The notes: generated from the sequence alone by a model not told the origin. Numbered from the stretch's first letter, positions 16,099-25,762 are shown. The stretch is 64,000 nucleotides of DNA from Streptococcus parasanguinis (GCF_018499505.1 NZ_JAHDAC010000003.1:186001-250000); one strand, 5' to 3'. A program made the numbers and translations.

Positions 16099-17625
16099 AT
16101 GAAAACTTTTAACAATTTTAAAAAAATAACATCATTATTTTATAAATTTATCTTCTATTTAACATCCGCTATTCTTTCAGGTCTAATTTTATCTTCTTTA
16201 GTGTTTACAGTGTATATGCCCCTATCTGCAAACGAAAGAATTGAATTTTCTTATTCAAATTGGTATTTTCCACTATTAATTCTGCTTTTTATACTGTTAC
16301 TTTTTAAAAGTAAAGATTTAATAGAAAAAATTTCATCGAAAAAATTATTTTTAATCCTGTCCATTGTCTATTTTGTTTTAGGACTCTTTCTTATTATTCG
16401 TATAGTTGGTGGATTAAGAGCAGATGCTGCCATTGTTTATAATGCTGCAACAGATTTTAATAACGGTGTTTTTAATAGTTTAACTGAAAAAGGTGATTAT
16501 CTGTACGTAAACCCTCATCAATTAGGCTTAACCACATTAGACAGAATATACGTTTTATTCTTTAAGAATGAAAGATTTATTTACTTTTTTAACCTCCTCT
16601 TTATTCTAGGAACAAATTTCCTTATTTATAAAATTAGTTTCAAACTTTTTAAGAATAAGTTAATAACAAATTACACCATCCTTTTATCATTCTTATTTTT
16701 CCCACAGTTTTTCTTTCAACTATTTGTGTATGGAACTATCCCAGGGTTATTTTTTGTTTTATTGGGATACTATCATCTTTTAAAATATAATGAAACTTTA
16801 CACTATTCTAATGCGATGAATAGTATACTAAGTTTTGCTTTAGCATGTCTGATTAGAAATAATTACTTCATTTTCGTTATCGCCATTACATTGATACAAG
16901 TTTTCAATTTCTTAGAAAATGTTAATTGGCGAAAATTAATTGTAACATTCTTAATAGTAATAAGTATTCCTATGTCATCATTCCTTTTGAAGAGCTATTA
17001 TCAAAGTGTTACTCATGTTCCTGTTTCTCAAGGGACACCTATGCTTGCTTATATTACCATGGGAACACAAGATAGTCCTGTCGCACCTAGTATCGGAGGC
17101 TGGTGGGATGGTTACAATTCTTTGTTGCTAAAAAATAATGATTTTGATCGACCTAAAGCTGTCGAGCAAGCAAAAAATGATCTTAAAAAAAATTTGCTAA
17201 CTTTCTATAATCAACCAATGTATGCAGTAAAATTTTTCTATAAAAAAATTCTATCCACATGGTTGGAACCGACTTTCCAATCAATATGGACTGGCCCACT
17301 TCCTGACTTAGGGAATGTCCAGAATTCTAGAATTTTGAAGAGTATTTATGAAGAAAAAAGTGGATACTATTTTTTGAATTCTTTTGGTAAAGTTCTTACT
17401 GTTTCAATCTATTTACTAACTGTGATTTCTGTAGTCTATAATATTAAAAGTAAAAAGTTTTCTGCTTTTGAGCTGTTTACAATTATTTTCTTCCTCGGAG
17501 GGTTCTTTTTCCATATCTTCTGGGAAACAAAGAGTCAATATGTTTACATATATGTTCTCCTTTTGATTCCTTCTGCTGCTAAAGGGTTAGAGAAAGTGGG
17601 ATCAATACAATTTTTAAAAGGATAG
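16099..17625 (+). CDS. Large multi-spanning membrane protein, probable GT-C type glycosyltransferase
   Basis: 508 residues with roughly 11-12 hydrophobic segments. After the third span comes an outside loop containing R-A-D-A-A-I-V-Y-N and V-N-P-H-Q-L-G, acidic/His motifs in the place where GT-C enzymes hold their catalytic Asp. A long extracytoplasmic region lies at about 300-430. I infer it transfers a sugar from undecaprenyl phosphate to the exported polysaccharide, like GacL-type proteins; this is topology-based and not proven. Ribosome site AAAAAAGG precedes the ATG. The gene is intact although both sides are decayed, suggesting selection to keep it. Confidence 0.65.
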   Translation: MKTFNNFKKITSLFYKFIFYLTSAILSGLILSSLVFTVYMPLSANERIEFSYSNWYFPLLILLFILLLFKSKDLIEKISSKKLFLILSIVYFVLGLFLIIRIVGGLRADAAIVYNAATDFNNGVFNSLTEKGDYLYVNPHQLGLTTLDRIYVLFFKNERFIYFFNLLFILGTNFLIYKISFKLFKNKLITNYTILLSFLFFPQFFFQLFVYGTIPGLFFVLLGYYHLLKYNETLHYSNAMNSILSFALACLIRNNYFIFVIAITLIQVFNFLENVNWRKLIVTFLIVISIPMSSFLLKSYYQSVTHVPVSQGTPMLAYITMGTQDSPVAPSIGGWWDGYNSLLLKNNDFDRPKAVEQAKNDLKKNLLTFYNQPMYAVKFFYKKILSTWLEPTFQSIWTGPLPDLGNVQNSRILKSIYEEKSGYYFLNSFGKVLTVSIYLLTVISVVYNIKSKKFSAFELFTIIFFLGGFFFHIFWETKSQYVYIYVLLLIPSAAKGLEKVGSIQFLKG

Positions 17626-17837
17626 CAGATGAGAGTCACAATCAAATCTCTAAAGTGCATAGTCTAATAATGGATGGAATTACTAGCCAGTCTGTAAAAC
17701 CTATTAGTTTGATTACCAACTTAGGTGTCATAACTTCATTTTTTAGTTTCCCAATTTGTAAAATTAAGCTAGACGGAAAAAGCCATCTATGTTAAGCTCA
17801 GATAAACACCACATTTGTCTGAAAGGAACTAACATAA

Positions 17838-18935
17838 ATGACCTATACTCATCTTACCACAAACGAACTTAATGATAGAGGCTTACTATCAAGAAAACAT
17901 AAAAGTTTCAGATATTGTGACTTCACTTGGCAGATCAAAACAGACAATCTACAATGTCATCAACTATCTGAAAGAGGGACACTCTGTTTATGATTACTAT
18001 AACTGATATAAAATCAATAAGAAACGCTGTGGCAGGAATAAAACCAGTCTTGCGCAATCAGAAATAGATTTTATCCAAACTCATTTAGAACAAAATTAGA
18101 GCCTTGATGTCATTAAAGGAACTTATCCAGATAGGGTTTCTTGTTCTATGAGAACTCTCTATCGACTAGCAGACCGTGGTATTCTAAAGAAAGAGGATCT
18201 CCCTTGGAAAGGCAAAAGAAAACCAAATGGTCATAGCGAAAAACGAGGAAAACAAGCGTTGCGCAGAGATTTGCGTGAGAGAGCAGACAGTTATCCTAAT
18301 TTTAAGACGGAATTCGGTCATCTAGAAGGGGATACAATTGTGGGAGAAAAACACAAAAGAGCAGTCATTACCTTAGTAGAACACTGCTCAATAGCCATCA
18401 TCACACTGAAAACCAATGGATGGAAAGCAAGTGATATTGAAGCCTCCATCAATCAATGGTTGTCTCAAGTTCCCAGTCATCTTTTTAAGGCGATAACTTT
18501 TGATTGTGGGAAAGAATTTTCTAATTAGAAATCTATTTCGAATGAACATGACATTGATATTTACTTTGCGGATCCAGGATGTCCTGGTCAACGAGGTCTA
18601 AATGAACATTCTAATGGCTTATTAAGACGAAACGGATTACCGAAACAAATGGATTTTACGAATATTTCTCAAAATTATGAGAGTGGGACAGAAATCGGTA
18701 ATTTGTTAGAATTCGATTTCGTCGTCCCACCTCCGCACAGTTGAGTAGGGCTGTAAAAGCTGATGAAATCAGCGTAGTAGAGCCTACTCAACCACTGCAT
18801 CTTGCTCGACAATCCAAAGACAATTGAGAGGCTAGGACTTTTGTCCCAGCCTCAAGAAATAGAATTCCTAGGAAATCATTGAATTATCAATCACCCTACC
18901 AAGTTTTTCTGGGTTACTTGAAAAGTCTAACTTAA
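17838..18935 (+). pseudogene. IS30-family transposase, multiply disrupted
   Basis: Starts M-T-Y-T-H-L-T-T-N-E-L, then shifts frame near 17868 and continues as the helix-turn-helix (S-D-I-V-T-S-L-G-R-S-K-Q-T-I-Y). Stops at 18004, 18097 and 18526, each where Trp is expected. The DDE core is recognisable: E-G-D-T-I-V-G, T-F-D-C-G-K-E-F-S-N and a later C-P-G-Q-R-G-L-N-E-H-S-N-G. The frame enters the inserted repeat after N-I-S-Q-N-Y at about 18678 and resumes after it with R-N-R-I-P-R-K-S-L-N-Y-Q-S-P-Y-Q and the stop at 18933-18935. Roughly seven residues are missing at the insertion point. It cannot make active transposase. Confidence 0.9.
18679..18853. repeat. 175-bp structured repeat, copy A (inside the IS30 transposase)
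   Basis: Same 175-base length as copy B at 41990-42164 with eight differences and no gaps by eye. Ends are near inverted repeats (GAGAGTGGGACA and, reversed, GAGGCTGGGACA). Three hairpins: GTGGGAC/GTCCCAC; TTGAGTAGG/CCTACTCAA enclosing GCTGAT/ATCAGC; and GGCTAGGAC/GTCCCAGCC. It interrupts the transposase frame, so it moved there after the IS arrived. Confidence 0.9.
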
Positions 18936-18964
18936 TTTGACAATTTAGGAGAATAAATATCGAA

Positions 18965-21928
18965 ATGGATAAAAAAATGACTAAATTAATATCAGTAGTT
19001 GTGACATGCTACAACCATGAAAATTACATTGAACAATGTTTGCGAAGTATTTTTAACCAAACCTATCGTAACATTGAATTAATTGTTCTTGATGATGGTT
19101 CGACAGATTCTTCCTCAGAAGTTATTCAGGAGGTTTTGAAAGAATCGCCTTTCGAGGTAAAGTTTGAATCTCATAAGAATATGGGGGTTGTAAAAACAAG
19201 GAATAAGGGTATAGAACTGATTAATGGAAAATATTTTCTCTTTGTTGATAGTGATGATTATTTGCCAGATGACTATGTTGAAGAACTTTATTCATGTGCA
19301 ATAAATCAACAGGCGGATATTGTTTATTGTGATTTGTTTGATTTTGAAAAAGATGAAATTTATTTAAAAGCTAGAAATTTTGAAATATATAGCTTTTTGA
19401 CGGCAAATTATATTTCCAATTGTTCGTTAGTTAGAAAAGATATTCTTGGTGAAATCAGATACGATGAACATTTATCAGGAAAAAAATTGGAAGATTATGA
19501 TTTTTTCTTGAATCTTGTAATTAATAGAAATGCTAAAGCTTGTTACCAACCAAATACAAAGTTATTTTATCGAGTATTTGAAACAGGATCTATTTCTTTA
19601 CGTAATTCAGTCAAATATCATTATGAAATATATCTTGAGATCCTTGAGAAGTATTTGGATAAACTTCCTCATGAGGTTTATAAAGCAGTTTGTGATAATC
19701 TCATGACTTTAGAAGATCGTTTAGAAAGTTTAATAAGTCACCATAATGATGTTTCTGAATATGTAAAAGAATTACAAAGAAAGCAGAAACAACTTTATCG
19801 TAAGAGTCAAACGCAAGTAGTAGAATTGAAAGAGGCTCGTAAAGAGATACAACTGATTCGAAGTTCTCTTTCGTATCGTATTGGGAATTCTCTGATTAAA
19901 CCTATTAAAATCACGAAGGTTTTATTAAAAAATCCACGAAAAATCAAGTCTTATTTAAATGCTACAAAGGAGAAAATTGTTAGATTACGTCGTCATGTGA
20001 CCCCACTTAAGGTTCATCGGTTACGTCGTCTTAGAAATAGTCAACGGTCTGCTCTGTCATTTACTGGTAAAAGAGCACTAGTCTATGTCATTTTCGAATC
20101 TGAAAATCGGTTGCAAGAATACAAATTACGTTTTTTACAGGCCTTGTCCCCGTTGATGGATGATGTCATTGTTGTTGTAAACGGTCAGCTTCATGTTGAA
20201 GATATCAATACACTTGAACCCTATGGACAGGTTTTGACTCGTGATAATAAGGGATATGACACAGCAGCCTTTAGAGAGGGGATCTTTTCTCTTGGTAAAG
20301 ATAAGCTTAAAGATTACGATCAACTGTTCTTGGTCAATGATACCAATATTGGACCGATGAGGGATCTGTCTCAAGTTTGTCAAGAGATGACTGATAAGCA
20401 TCTTGATTTCTGGGGTATTTCATTTGGAGAAGAGCAAGAAGATGTTACGAAGGAGAACCCATACGGCTATATTCCTAAGCACCTTCAGTCGTATTTTCTA
20501 GTTATTGAAAAGCTCATGTTAAATGATGATGCTTTTTATGAATATTGGACACATTTGACAGACACAGATTCTCGCGATAAGGCTATTGGTCGACATGAGA
20601 CACGTTTTACCAAGTATTTTTCTGATTTAGGTTATCGTTTCGATGCTGTGGTGCAAGAATACGAAGATTCTGCTATGTATATTCACCCGTTGAGGATGCT
20701 TAAAGCAGGTAGCCCTTTGGTCAAATACACAGCTTTGAAAAATTATGATGAGGATCAATTCTTGTGGCAAGGTCTTGAGCGTGAGTCAGAAGTTCCGGAT
20801 TTGCTAGAGTATGTTGCTGAGAAGACAGATTACCCAGTGTCAATTTTGCAAGATATTGTCAATAAATTAAAAGCTGTTCCTCGTGAACAATATATTTTAT
20901 TGATTGATGGTGTTGAAAATATTATTCCACAATGTACGCGCTATCGTGTTTTAAATAAAGCAGAGCAATTACGGAAACATGGATTTAAAGTTAAGGTAGT
21001 AAATTTATCAGAATTCGAATTGACTCAAGCTCAAAATGCAAGTCATATTATCATATATCGGTCACCAATTTCTCCTGAACTTCTCCGTCTGTGCCATTTG
21101 GCAAAGGACTATGGAAAACCAATTTTCTTTGATATTGATGATTTGGTGTTTGATACGCTATATACTGATCAATTGAGTTATACTAAAGGATTACCACACC
21201 ATGAGAAGGAAAATTATGATGCTAATGTTCGAAACTATGGTTACATGCTAGAGAACTGTGACGGTGCTATTACTTCAACGAATCAGTTGCAAAAAGAGTT
21301 GAAGAAGTATCAAAGCAAGGTTTTGCTGAATCGTAATCTAGCCTCTGATGAGTTAATCTCTATCAGTAGTCAATTTCTTAAGGACTATTCTCAAGTCTCA
21401 GACGTGGTTAAGATTGGTTATTTTTCTGGTTCAATAAGTCATAATGAGAATTTTGAATTGATTAAACCAGCAATTAAGCAACTGCTTAAAAAATACAGTA
21501 ATGTTCAATTACATATTGTCGGAATTCTTGATATTCCAAAAGATATGAAGCCCTTTGAAAATCAAATTGTCACTCACGATTATGTGGGCTGGGACAAATT
21601 ACCTGTATTGATTAGCGAGGTTGATATTAACCTGGCACCGCTTGTGGATTCTATCTTTAATCGTGCCAAATCTGAGATTAAGTGGATTGAAGCTGCTTTG
21701 GTGAAAGTACCAACAGTAGCAAGCAAGATAGGAGCTTTCTCGGATATGGTTATTGATGGTGAAACAGGTCTGTTAGTTACTGATGATCAGTGGTTTGACA
21801 AGCTAGAAGCTTTAGTTTTATCTCCAGAATTAAGGCAAAACTTAGCAGAATCAGCATACCGAGCAGTCCTTGAAAATTGTACCTTAAGCAAGAAAGATGA
21901 AATGGTGACTTATTTTGAACAGAATTAA
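18965..21928 (+). CDS. Three-domain glycosyltransferase (GT2 + RgpF-like + GT4-like)
   Basis: 987 residues. (1) GT2 domain, about 8-230: S-V-V-V-T-C-Y-N-H, L-D-D-G-S-T-D, V-D-S-D-D-Y. (2) Charged coiled-coil-like linker, about 250-300, and a basic stretch to 360. (3) RgpF (rhamnan synthesis F) domain, about 365-650, with D-N-K-G-Y-D-T-A-A-F-R, V-N-D-T-N-I-G-P and F-W-G-I. (4) GT4-like domain, about 655-985, with D-I-D-D-L-V-F and a C-terminal E-A-A-L-V-K-V-P-T-V-A-S nucleotide-sugar region. It probably adds two or three sugars in sequence, possibly rhamnose, in the cytoplasm. ATG at 18965 or 18977; the AGGAG site lies at the edge of the IS30 inverted repeat. Confidence 0.85.
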   Translation: MDKKMTKLISVVVTCYNHENYIEQCLRSIFNQTYRNIELIVLDDGSTDSSSEVIQEVLKESPFEVKFESHKNMGVVKTRNKGIELINGKYFLFVDSDDYLPDDYVEELYSCAINQQADIVYCDLFDFEKDEIYLKARNFEIYSFLTANYISNCSLVRKDILGEIRYDEHLSGKKLEDYDFFLNLVINRNAKACYQPNTKLFYRVFETGSISLRNSVKYHYEIYLEILEKYLDKLPHEVYKAVCDNLMTLEDRLESLISHHNDVSEYVKELQRKQKQLYRKSQTQVVELKEARKEIQLIRSSLSYRIGNSLIKPIKITKVLLKNPRKIKSYLNATKEKIVRLRRHVTPLKVHRLRRLRNSQRSALSFTGKRALVYVIFESENRLQEYKLRFLQALSPLMDDVIVVVNGQLHVEDINTLEPYGQVLTRDNKGYDTAAFREGIFSLGKDKLKDYDQLFLVNDTNIGPMRDLSQVCQEMTDKHLDFWGISFGEEQEDVTKENPYGYIPKHLQSYFLVIEKLMLNDDAFYEYWTHLTDTDSRDKAIGRHETRFTKYFSDLGYRFDAVVQEYEDSAMYIHPLRMLKAGSPLVKYTALKNYDEDQFLWQGLERESEVPDLLEYVAEKTDYPVSILQDIVNKLKAVPREQYILLIDGVENIIPQCTRYRVLNKAEQLRKHGFKVKVVNLSEFELTQAQNASHIIIYRSPISPELLRLCHLAKDYGKPIFFDIDDLVFDTLYTDQLSYTKGLPHHEKENYDANVRNYGYMLENCDGAITSTNQLQKELKKYQSKVLLNRNLASDELISISSQFLKDYSQVSDVVKIGYFSGSISHNENFELIKPAIKQLLKKYSNVQLHIVGILDIPKDMKPFENQIVTHDYVGWDKLPVLISEVDINLAPLVDSIFNRAKSEIKWIEAALVKVPTVASKIGAFSDMVIDGETGLLVTDDQWFDKLEALVLSPELRQNLAESAYRAVLENCTLSKKDEMVTYFEQN

Positions 21929-23213
21929 ACAGATAAAAGTTGAAAATTTATTTTTCATATTAGCAACGATTTTTATTTTCTCATTTATGTTTCTGTTTCC
22001 GATTAATCGTGTGCCAGATGAAATGAACCACGCGCGTATGACTTGGGAGACTTTCCACAAACCAACGGAGAATTCCTTTAAGTGGATGGATGAGATACCA
22101 AGTAATGATAAGGTTAAACCAAAGGAATATAAACAACTTCTAGCACGCAAAATTGAAATGAAGAATGAGCCATTTAAATTTGGTATTAGTCTAAAAACGA
22201 TTTCTTTTTTACCTCAATTAATTGGGATGACGATAGGAAGTTGGATTAGTCCCTCGGTTGGGATGATCATTTATATGGGGCGTATCTTTAATGCATTAGC
22301 TTATATACTTGGGTTATACTTTTTAATACGTTATTTTAAGTATGGAAAGACAGCCTTGATGTTTATATCACTATTACCAATTATGGTCCAACAAGCTTCA
22401 TCTCTTTCTTATGATGTGATGAATTACTTGGAAGTGATGTTGGCTTTTGGTTTTATAACGAATCTCGCCTATTCGAAACGATTTACCAATCGTAATTTTG
22501 TTCAAGTGATCGGCCTTGCGATTTTGCTTCTAGCAACAAAACCAAATAATATTTTGTTATTAGGTTTGATACCTTTTGTATCATTTGAATTTAAGGGTGT
22601 ATTAAAAGTTTTAAATAGACCGTTTAAGTCATTAAAGATTATAGTTTCTAGATATAAGTTTGTCTTTTATCTTTTACTACTTATAACAATAGGTTTCATT
22701 TTACAATTTTTAATGAGAAATGAAGGTGGTCTCGTCCATTATATTCATGTCCTTTTAAATACACTTGTAAATGCAAGGCAAAATGGAGATTTAAATTCTA
22801 TTCTCACAATAGGAGTTTTTGGTTATTTAGGAAACTTTACATTGCAGTTACCTCTATGGCTGATTTTTATAGATATAGCAGTATTGGTTTTAATTTTCTT
22901 AGCTAATGAAAAAGATTTCTTTTCAAAAGATTTTTCAATTTTTGCAGCCTGGTTGTTTCCAATTCAAGTTCTAGCTACTGTAACAGTTATGTACCTTCAA
23001 TGGACACCGATTGTTCTTGGACACGGGGCTTCTGTTTCAGTTGGTTCTCAAGGGAGATATTTTACACCATTTTTAATCCTCTTTTTACCTTTAGTGGCAA
23101 ATTTAGGAAATTTTGAAATCTCGCAAAATAAAGTTTTAAAAATTTCAACCATAACACTACTACTAAATTTTCTAATTTCCATTTTTTTGATAATTCCATT
23201 CTATTGGATGTAG
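21915..23213 (+). CDS. DUF2142-like multi-spanning membrane protein
   Basis: 432 residues with about 10 membrane segments. The first loop contains N-R-V-P-D-E-M-N-H, and later come S-L-S-Y-D-V-M-N-Y and S-V-G-S-Q-G-R-Y-F, the motif set I associate with DUF2142 proteins of polysaccharide loci. Fold and loop acidic residues suggest a GT-C enzyme acting outside on lipid-linked sugar. The start is probably a TTG at 21915 overlapping the previous gene by 14 bases, because the next in-frame ATG would remove the first membrane span; no strong ribosome site is seen, so coupling to upstream translation is likely. Confidence 0.75.
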   Translation: MNRIKQIKVENLFFILATIFIFSFMFLFPINRVPDEMNHARMTWETFHKPTENSFKWMDEIPSNDKVKPKEYKQLLARKIEMKNEPFKFGISLKTISFLPQLIGMTIGSWISPSVGMIIYMGRIFNALAYILGLYFLIRYFKYGKTALMFISLLPIMVQQASSLSYDVMNYLEVMLAFGFITNLAYSKRFTNRNFVQVIGLAILLLATKPNNILLLGLIPFVSFEFKGVLKVLNRPFKSLKIIVSRYKFVFYLLLLITIGFILQFLMRNEGGLVHYIHVLLNTLVNARQNGDLNSILTIGVFGYLGNFTLQLPLWLIFIDIAVLVLIFLANEKDFFSKDFSIFAAWLFPIQVLATVTVMYLQWTPIVLGHGASVSVGSQGRYFTPFLILFLPLVANLGNFEISQNKVLKISTITLLLNFLISIFLIIPFYWM

Positions 23214-23222
23214 GAGAAAATT

Positions 23223-24470
23223 ATGGCCAAAACAATTCTATTCATTTCACCAACAGGAACGTTGGATAATGGTGCTGAAATTTCAATTGTGAATCTGATG
23301 GAATTTCTTGTGAAAAAAGGTTATCGTGTATTAAACGTTTTTCCTGATTATAAAGTTCCATCTCAAGAAGAGTATCAAGTAGGACTTCAGAAAAAAGGGA
23401 TTGAGACCTATGGTCTTTCAGCTGTCAAATGGTGGTGGGAAGAAGCACCGGGTGGTTTGCCGGCTAGTCATTTTATACGAGTGAATTCTTATAATAAAAA
23501 TGTCAAAGATATTCAAAATATTATTGTAGATAACAAGGTGGAACTTGTCATCAGTAATACAGTCAACGTCTTTCAAGGAGCACTTGCTGCAGCTTTTGAG
23601 AATGTCAAACATTTTTGGTTGATTCATGAATTTCCTGAGGGGGAGTTCGGTTATTACAAAGAAAAACTAGATTTTATAGATAAGTTTTCTGATGAAATCT
23701 TTGCTGTAACAGGAGCTTTAACTGAGGATTTAGAAAAGTATTTTCCAAATAGGAAGATTTATTCCTTTGCACCTTATACTCAAATTGAACCAAAAGAAGA
23801 TGTAAAAATTGAATCTAATGATCAACATCGTATTGTTTCAGTTGGTCGCTTGACTCAGAGAAAGAATCAGCTTGAGTTAATTAAAGCTTTTCAGATGCTT
23901 AATCGAGCAGGAACCGAACTTGTATTTTTAGGCGCATGGGATGAGGATTACAAACAACTCTGCGATGATTATATTGCAGAGCAAGATTTGAAAAATATCT
24001 CATTTTTGGGGTATTTAGATGATCCTTGGTCGGAGATTACTGATAAGGATTTAGCTGTTTTTCCATCTAGTATGGAGACGTTTGGTCTTGTTTATGTTGA
24101 GTCTGTTTTAAATGGTATTCCAACAATTTTATCAGATAATGCGGGGCATAAATCTGCTTTTGAATATATGAATGAGCAAGGTCATATCTACCCTTTGGGT
24201 GATTTAAATGCTTTAACTAGAATGATCTCAGAGGTCCTTGATGGATTTGATCAAGAGAAATTTGAAGCAGTACAATCTGTTCCAAGTTTAAAAGAGAGAT
24301 ATTCTCTTGAGAGAGTTTATGCTAATATTACTGAAAAGATTGAGGTTGATGAATTGCGTAATAAAAAAGTAAATCAGAAAGATACGGATTTTTTAAACAG
24401 CCGAAAAGCTCTAATAAAGAGTGTAAAATCTGCTTTTAAAAAAATATTTAGACTGAAGAAACTGGGTTAG
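23223..24470 (+). CDS. Glycosyltransferase family 4
   Basis: 415 residues. N-terminal half begins K-T-I-L-F-I-S-P-T-G-T-L-D-N-G-A-E, a donor/acceptor loop of GT4 type. C-terminal half carries V-S-V-G-R-L-T-Q-R-K-N-Q (about 205-216) and S-S-M-E-T-F-G-L-V-Y-V-E-S (E-X7-E type nucleotide-sugar site near 285-297). It is a cytoplasmic GT-B enzyme; specificity unknown. ATG follows TAGGAGAAAA. It is the last gene of the left unit: a long hairpin terminator comes directly after, and a new promoter begins rgpA. Confidence 0.88.
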   Translation: MAKTILFISPTGTLDNGAEISIVNLMEFLVKKGYRVLNVFPDYKVPSQEEYQVGLQKKGIETYGLSAVKWWWEEAPGGLPASHFIRVNSYNKNVKDIQNIIVDNKVELVISNTVNVFQGALAAAFENVKHFWLIHEFPEGEFGYYKEKLDFIDKFSDEIFAVTGALTEDLEKYFPNRKIYSFAPYTQIEPKEDVKIESNDQHRIVSVGRLTQRKNQLELIKAFQMLNRAGTELVFLGAWDEDYKQLCDDYIAEQDLKNISFLGYLDDPWSEITDKDLAVFPSSMETFGLVYVESVLNGIPTILSDNAGHKSAFEYMNEQGHIYPLGDLNALTRMISEVLDGFDQEKFEAVQSVPSLKERYSLERVYANITEKIEVDELRNKKVNQKDTDFLNSRKALIKSVKSAFKKIFRLKKLG

Positions 24471-24486
24471 AATTCTTTATCATAGT

Positions 24487-24541
24487 GGGAGTGTTACAGA
24501 AGGAATTTTATTTAAAGCTCCTTCTGTGACACTCCCTTTTC
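24487..24541 (+). terminator. Strong terminator between the accessory genes and rgpA
   Basis: An 18-bp stem with few mismatches: GGGAGTGTTACAGAAGGA pairs with TCCTTCTGTGACACTCCC, then TTTTC. It divides the polysaccharide locus into two transcription units. Confidence 0.9.
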
Positions 24542-24570
24542 TGTTTGGATTAGGCAAAAAGCCTAGAAAA

Positions 24571-24579
24571 TGGTATAAT
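24571..24579 (+). promoter_or_regulatory. rgpA extended -10 promoter
   Basis: TGGTATAAT, 35 bases before the rgpA ATG. No -35 at proper spacing. Confidence 0.6.
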
Positions 24580-24613
24580 TGAATAGACTGTGAATGATTT
24601 GAAAGGGAACTCT

Positions 24614-25762
24614 ATGCAACATGTTTTTATTATCGGAAGTCGTGGGCTTCCGGCTCAATATGGCGGTTTTGAGACTTTTGTGGACCAATTGGTTTCGCAT
24701 CAAGTGTCTCCAGATATCCAGTACCATGTTGCTTGCCTTTCTAATGATCAAGCTTATCAACATTTTGACTACAAGGGTGTGGATTGTTTTACGATTAAAG
24801 CCCCTAAGCTTGGGCCTGCGCGTGTCATCGCCTATGATATGATGGCCATCAACTATGCCTTGAAGCTTATTAAAAAACAAGGAATTGAACAGCCGATTTT
24901 TTACGTCTTGGGCAATACAATCGGAGCCTTTGTGGCGCCTTTTGCGCGTAAGATCCATAAATTGGGGGGACGATTCTATATCAACCCAGATGGACTGGAG
25001 TGGAAGAGGGCCAAGTGGGCCAAGCCGATCCAAGCCTATCTCAAGTATTCTGAAAAGATCATGACGCGTCATGCGGACTTGGTAATTTCAGACAATCCTG
25101 GTATTGAGTCCTATATCAAGGAAGCCTATCCTTGGTCCAAGACGACCTATATTGCCTACGGAACGGACTTGTCTTCGACCAGCCTAAATAGTCAGGATAA
25201 TAAGGTCCGAGAATTCTATCACAAGTGGCAGACTCAAGAGAAAAACTATTACCTAATTTTGGGCCGCTTTGTCCCAGAAAATAATTATGAGACCGCCATT
25301 CGTGAATTTATGGCCTCTTCTACCAAGCGGGATTTGGTGATCATTTGTAACCAGGAAGGCAATCCTTATTTTGAGGAGCTCCGATCTCGAACTGGATTTG
25401 ATCAGGATCCTCGTGTTAAGTTTGTAGGAACCGTCTATGATCAAGACCTGTTGAAGTATATCCGTAAAGAAGCCTTTGCCTATATCCATGGTCATGAAGT
25501 GGGCGGAACCAATCCTGGTCTCCTAGAGGCTCTTGCCCAGACGGATCTGAATTTAGTTTTAGGAGTCTCCTTTAATCAAACGGTTGCTAAGGATTCGGCT
25601 CAATATTGGACTAAAGAAACTGGGAATTTGGCACATTTGATTAATCAGGTCGATCCTTTAGAAGATGTATCTGAATGGGGTCAATTAGCCAAAGCCAATA
25701 TGAAACAAAACTTTACCTGGGAAAAAATTGTAGGTGAGTACGAGGAATTATTCTTATCATGA
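24614..25762 (+). CDS. rgpA: Rhamnosyltransferase RgpA (Cps2T/DUF1972 type)
   Basis: 382 residues from the ATG at 24614, after GAAAGGGA; an earlier in-frame start at 24590 has no site. N-terminus H-V-F-I-I-G-S-R-G-L-P-A-Q-Y-G-G-F-E-T-F is the DUF1972 signature; the GT-B C-terminal half has G-R-F-V-P-E-N-N-Y-E and G-T-N-P-G-L-L-E-A. This enzyme puts the first rhamnose on the lipid-linked GlcNAc acceptor of the streptococcal rhamnan. It overlaps rgpB by four bases. Composition is that of the core genome, unlike the AT-rich genes to the left. Confidence 0.92.
   Translation: MQHVFIIGSRGLPAQYGGFETFVDQLVSHQVSPDIQYHVACLSNDQAYQHFDYKGVDCFTIKAPKLGPARVIAYDMMAINYALKLIKKQGIEQPIFYVLGNTIGAFVAPFARKIHKLGGRFYINPDGLEWKRAKWAKPIQAYLKYSEKIMTRHADLVISDNPGIESYIKEAYPWSKTTYIAYGTDLSSTSLNSQDNKVREFYHKWQTQEKNYYLILGRFVPENNYETAIREFMASSTKRDLVIICNQEGNPYFEELRSRTGFDQDPRVKFVGTVYDQDLLKYIRKEAFAYIHGHEVGGTNPGLLEALAQTDLNLVLGVSFNQTVAKDSAQYWTKETGNLAHLINQVDPLEDVSEWGQLAKANMKQNFTWEKIVGEYEELFLS

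Larger units (their letters stand above)
17753..18946 (+). mobile_element. Degenerate IS30-family insertion sequence carrying an internal 175-bp repeat
   Basis: Terminal inverted repeats are visible: 17753-17774 and 18925-18946 match at 19 of 22 positions (shared core AATTAAG followed by TAGAC). Between them lies one decayed IS30-type transposase gene. The element is about 1194 bp, of which 175 bp (18679-18853) is a foreign repeat. No target-site duplication was evident. The 127 bases between the GT-C gene and the left end hold nothing recognisable. The right end abuts the ribosome site of the next gene. Confidence 0.85.

Noticed and set aside
18148..18528. 126-codon frame as an independent small gene
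   Set aside because: It is the middle piece of the broken IS30 transposase; the same frame continues on both sides past stop codons.
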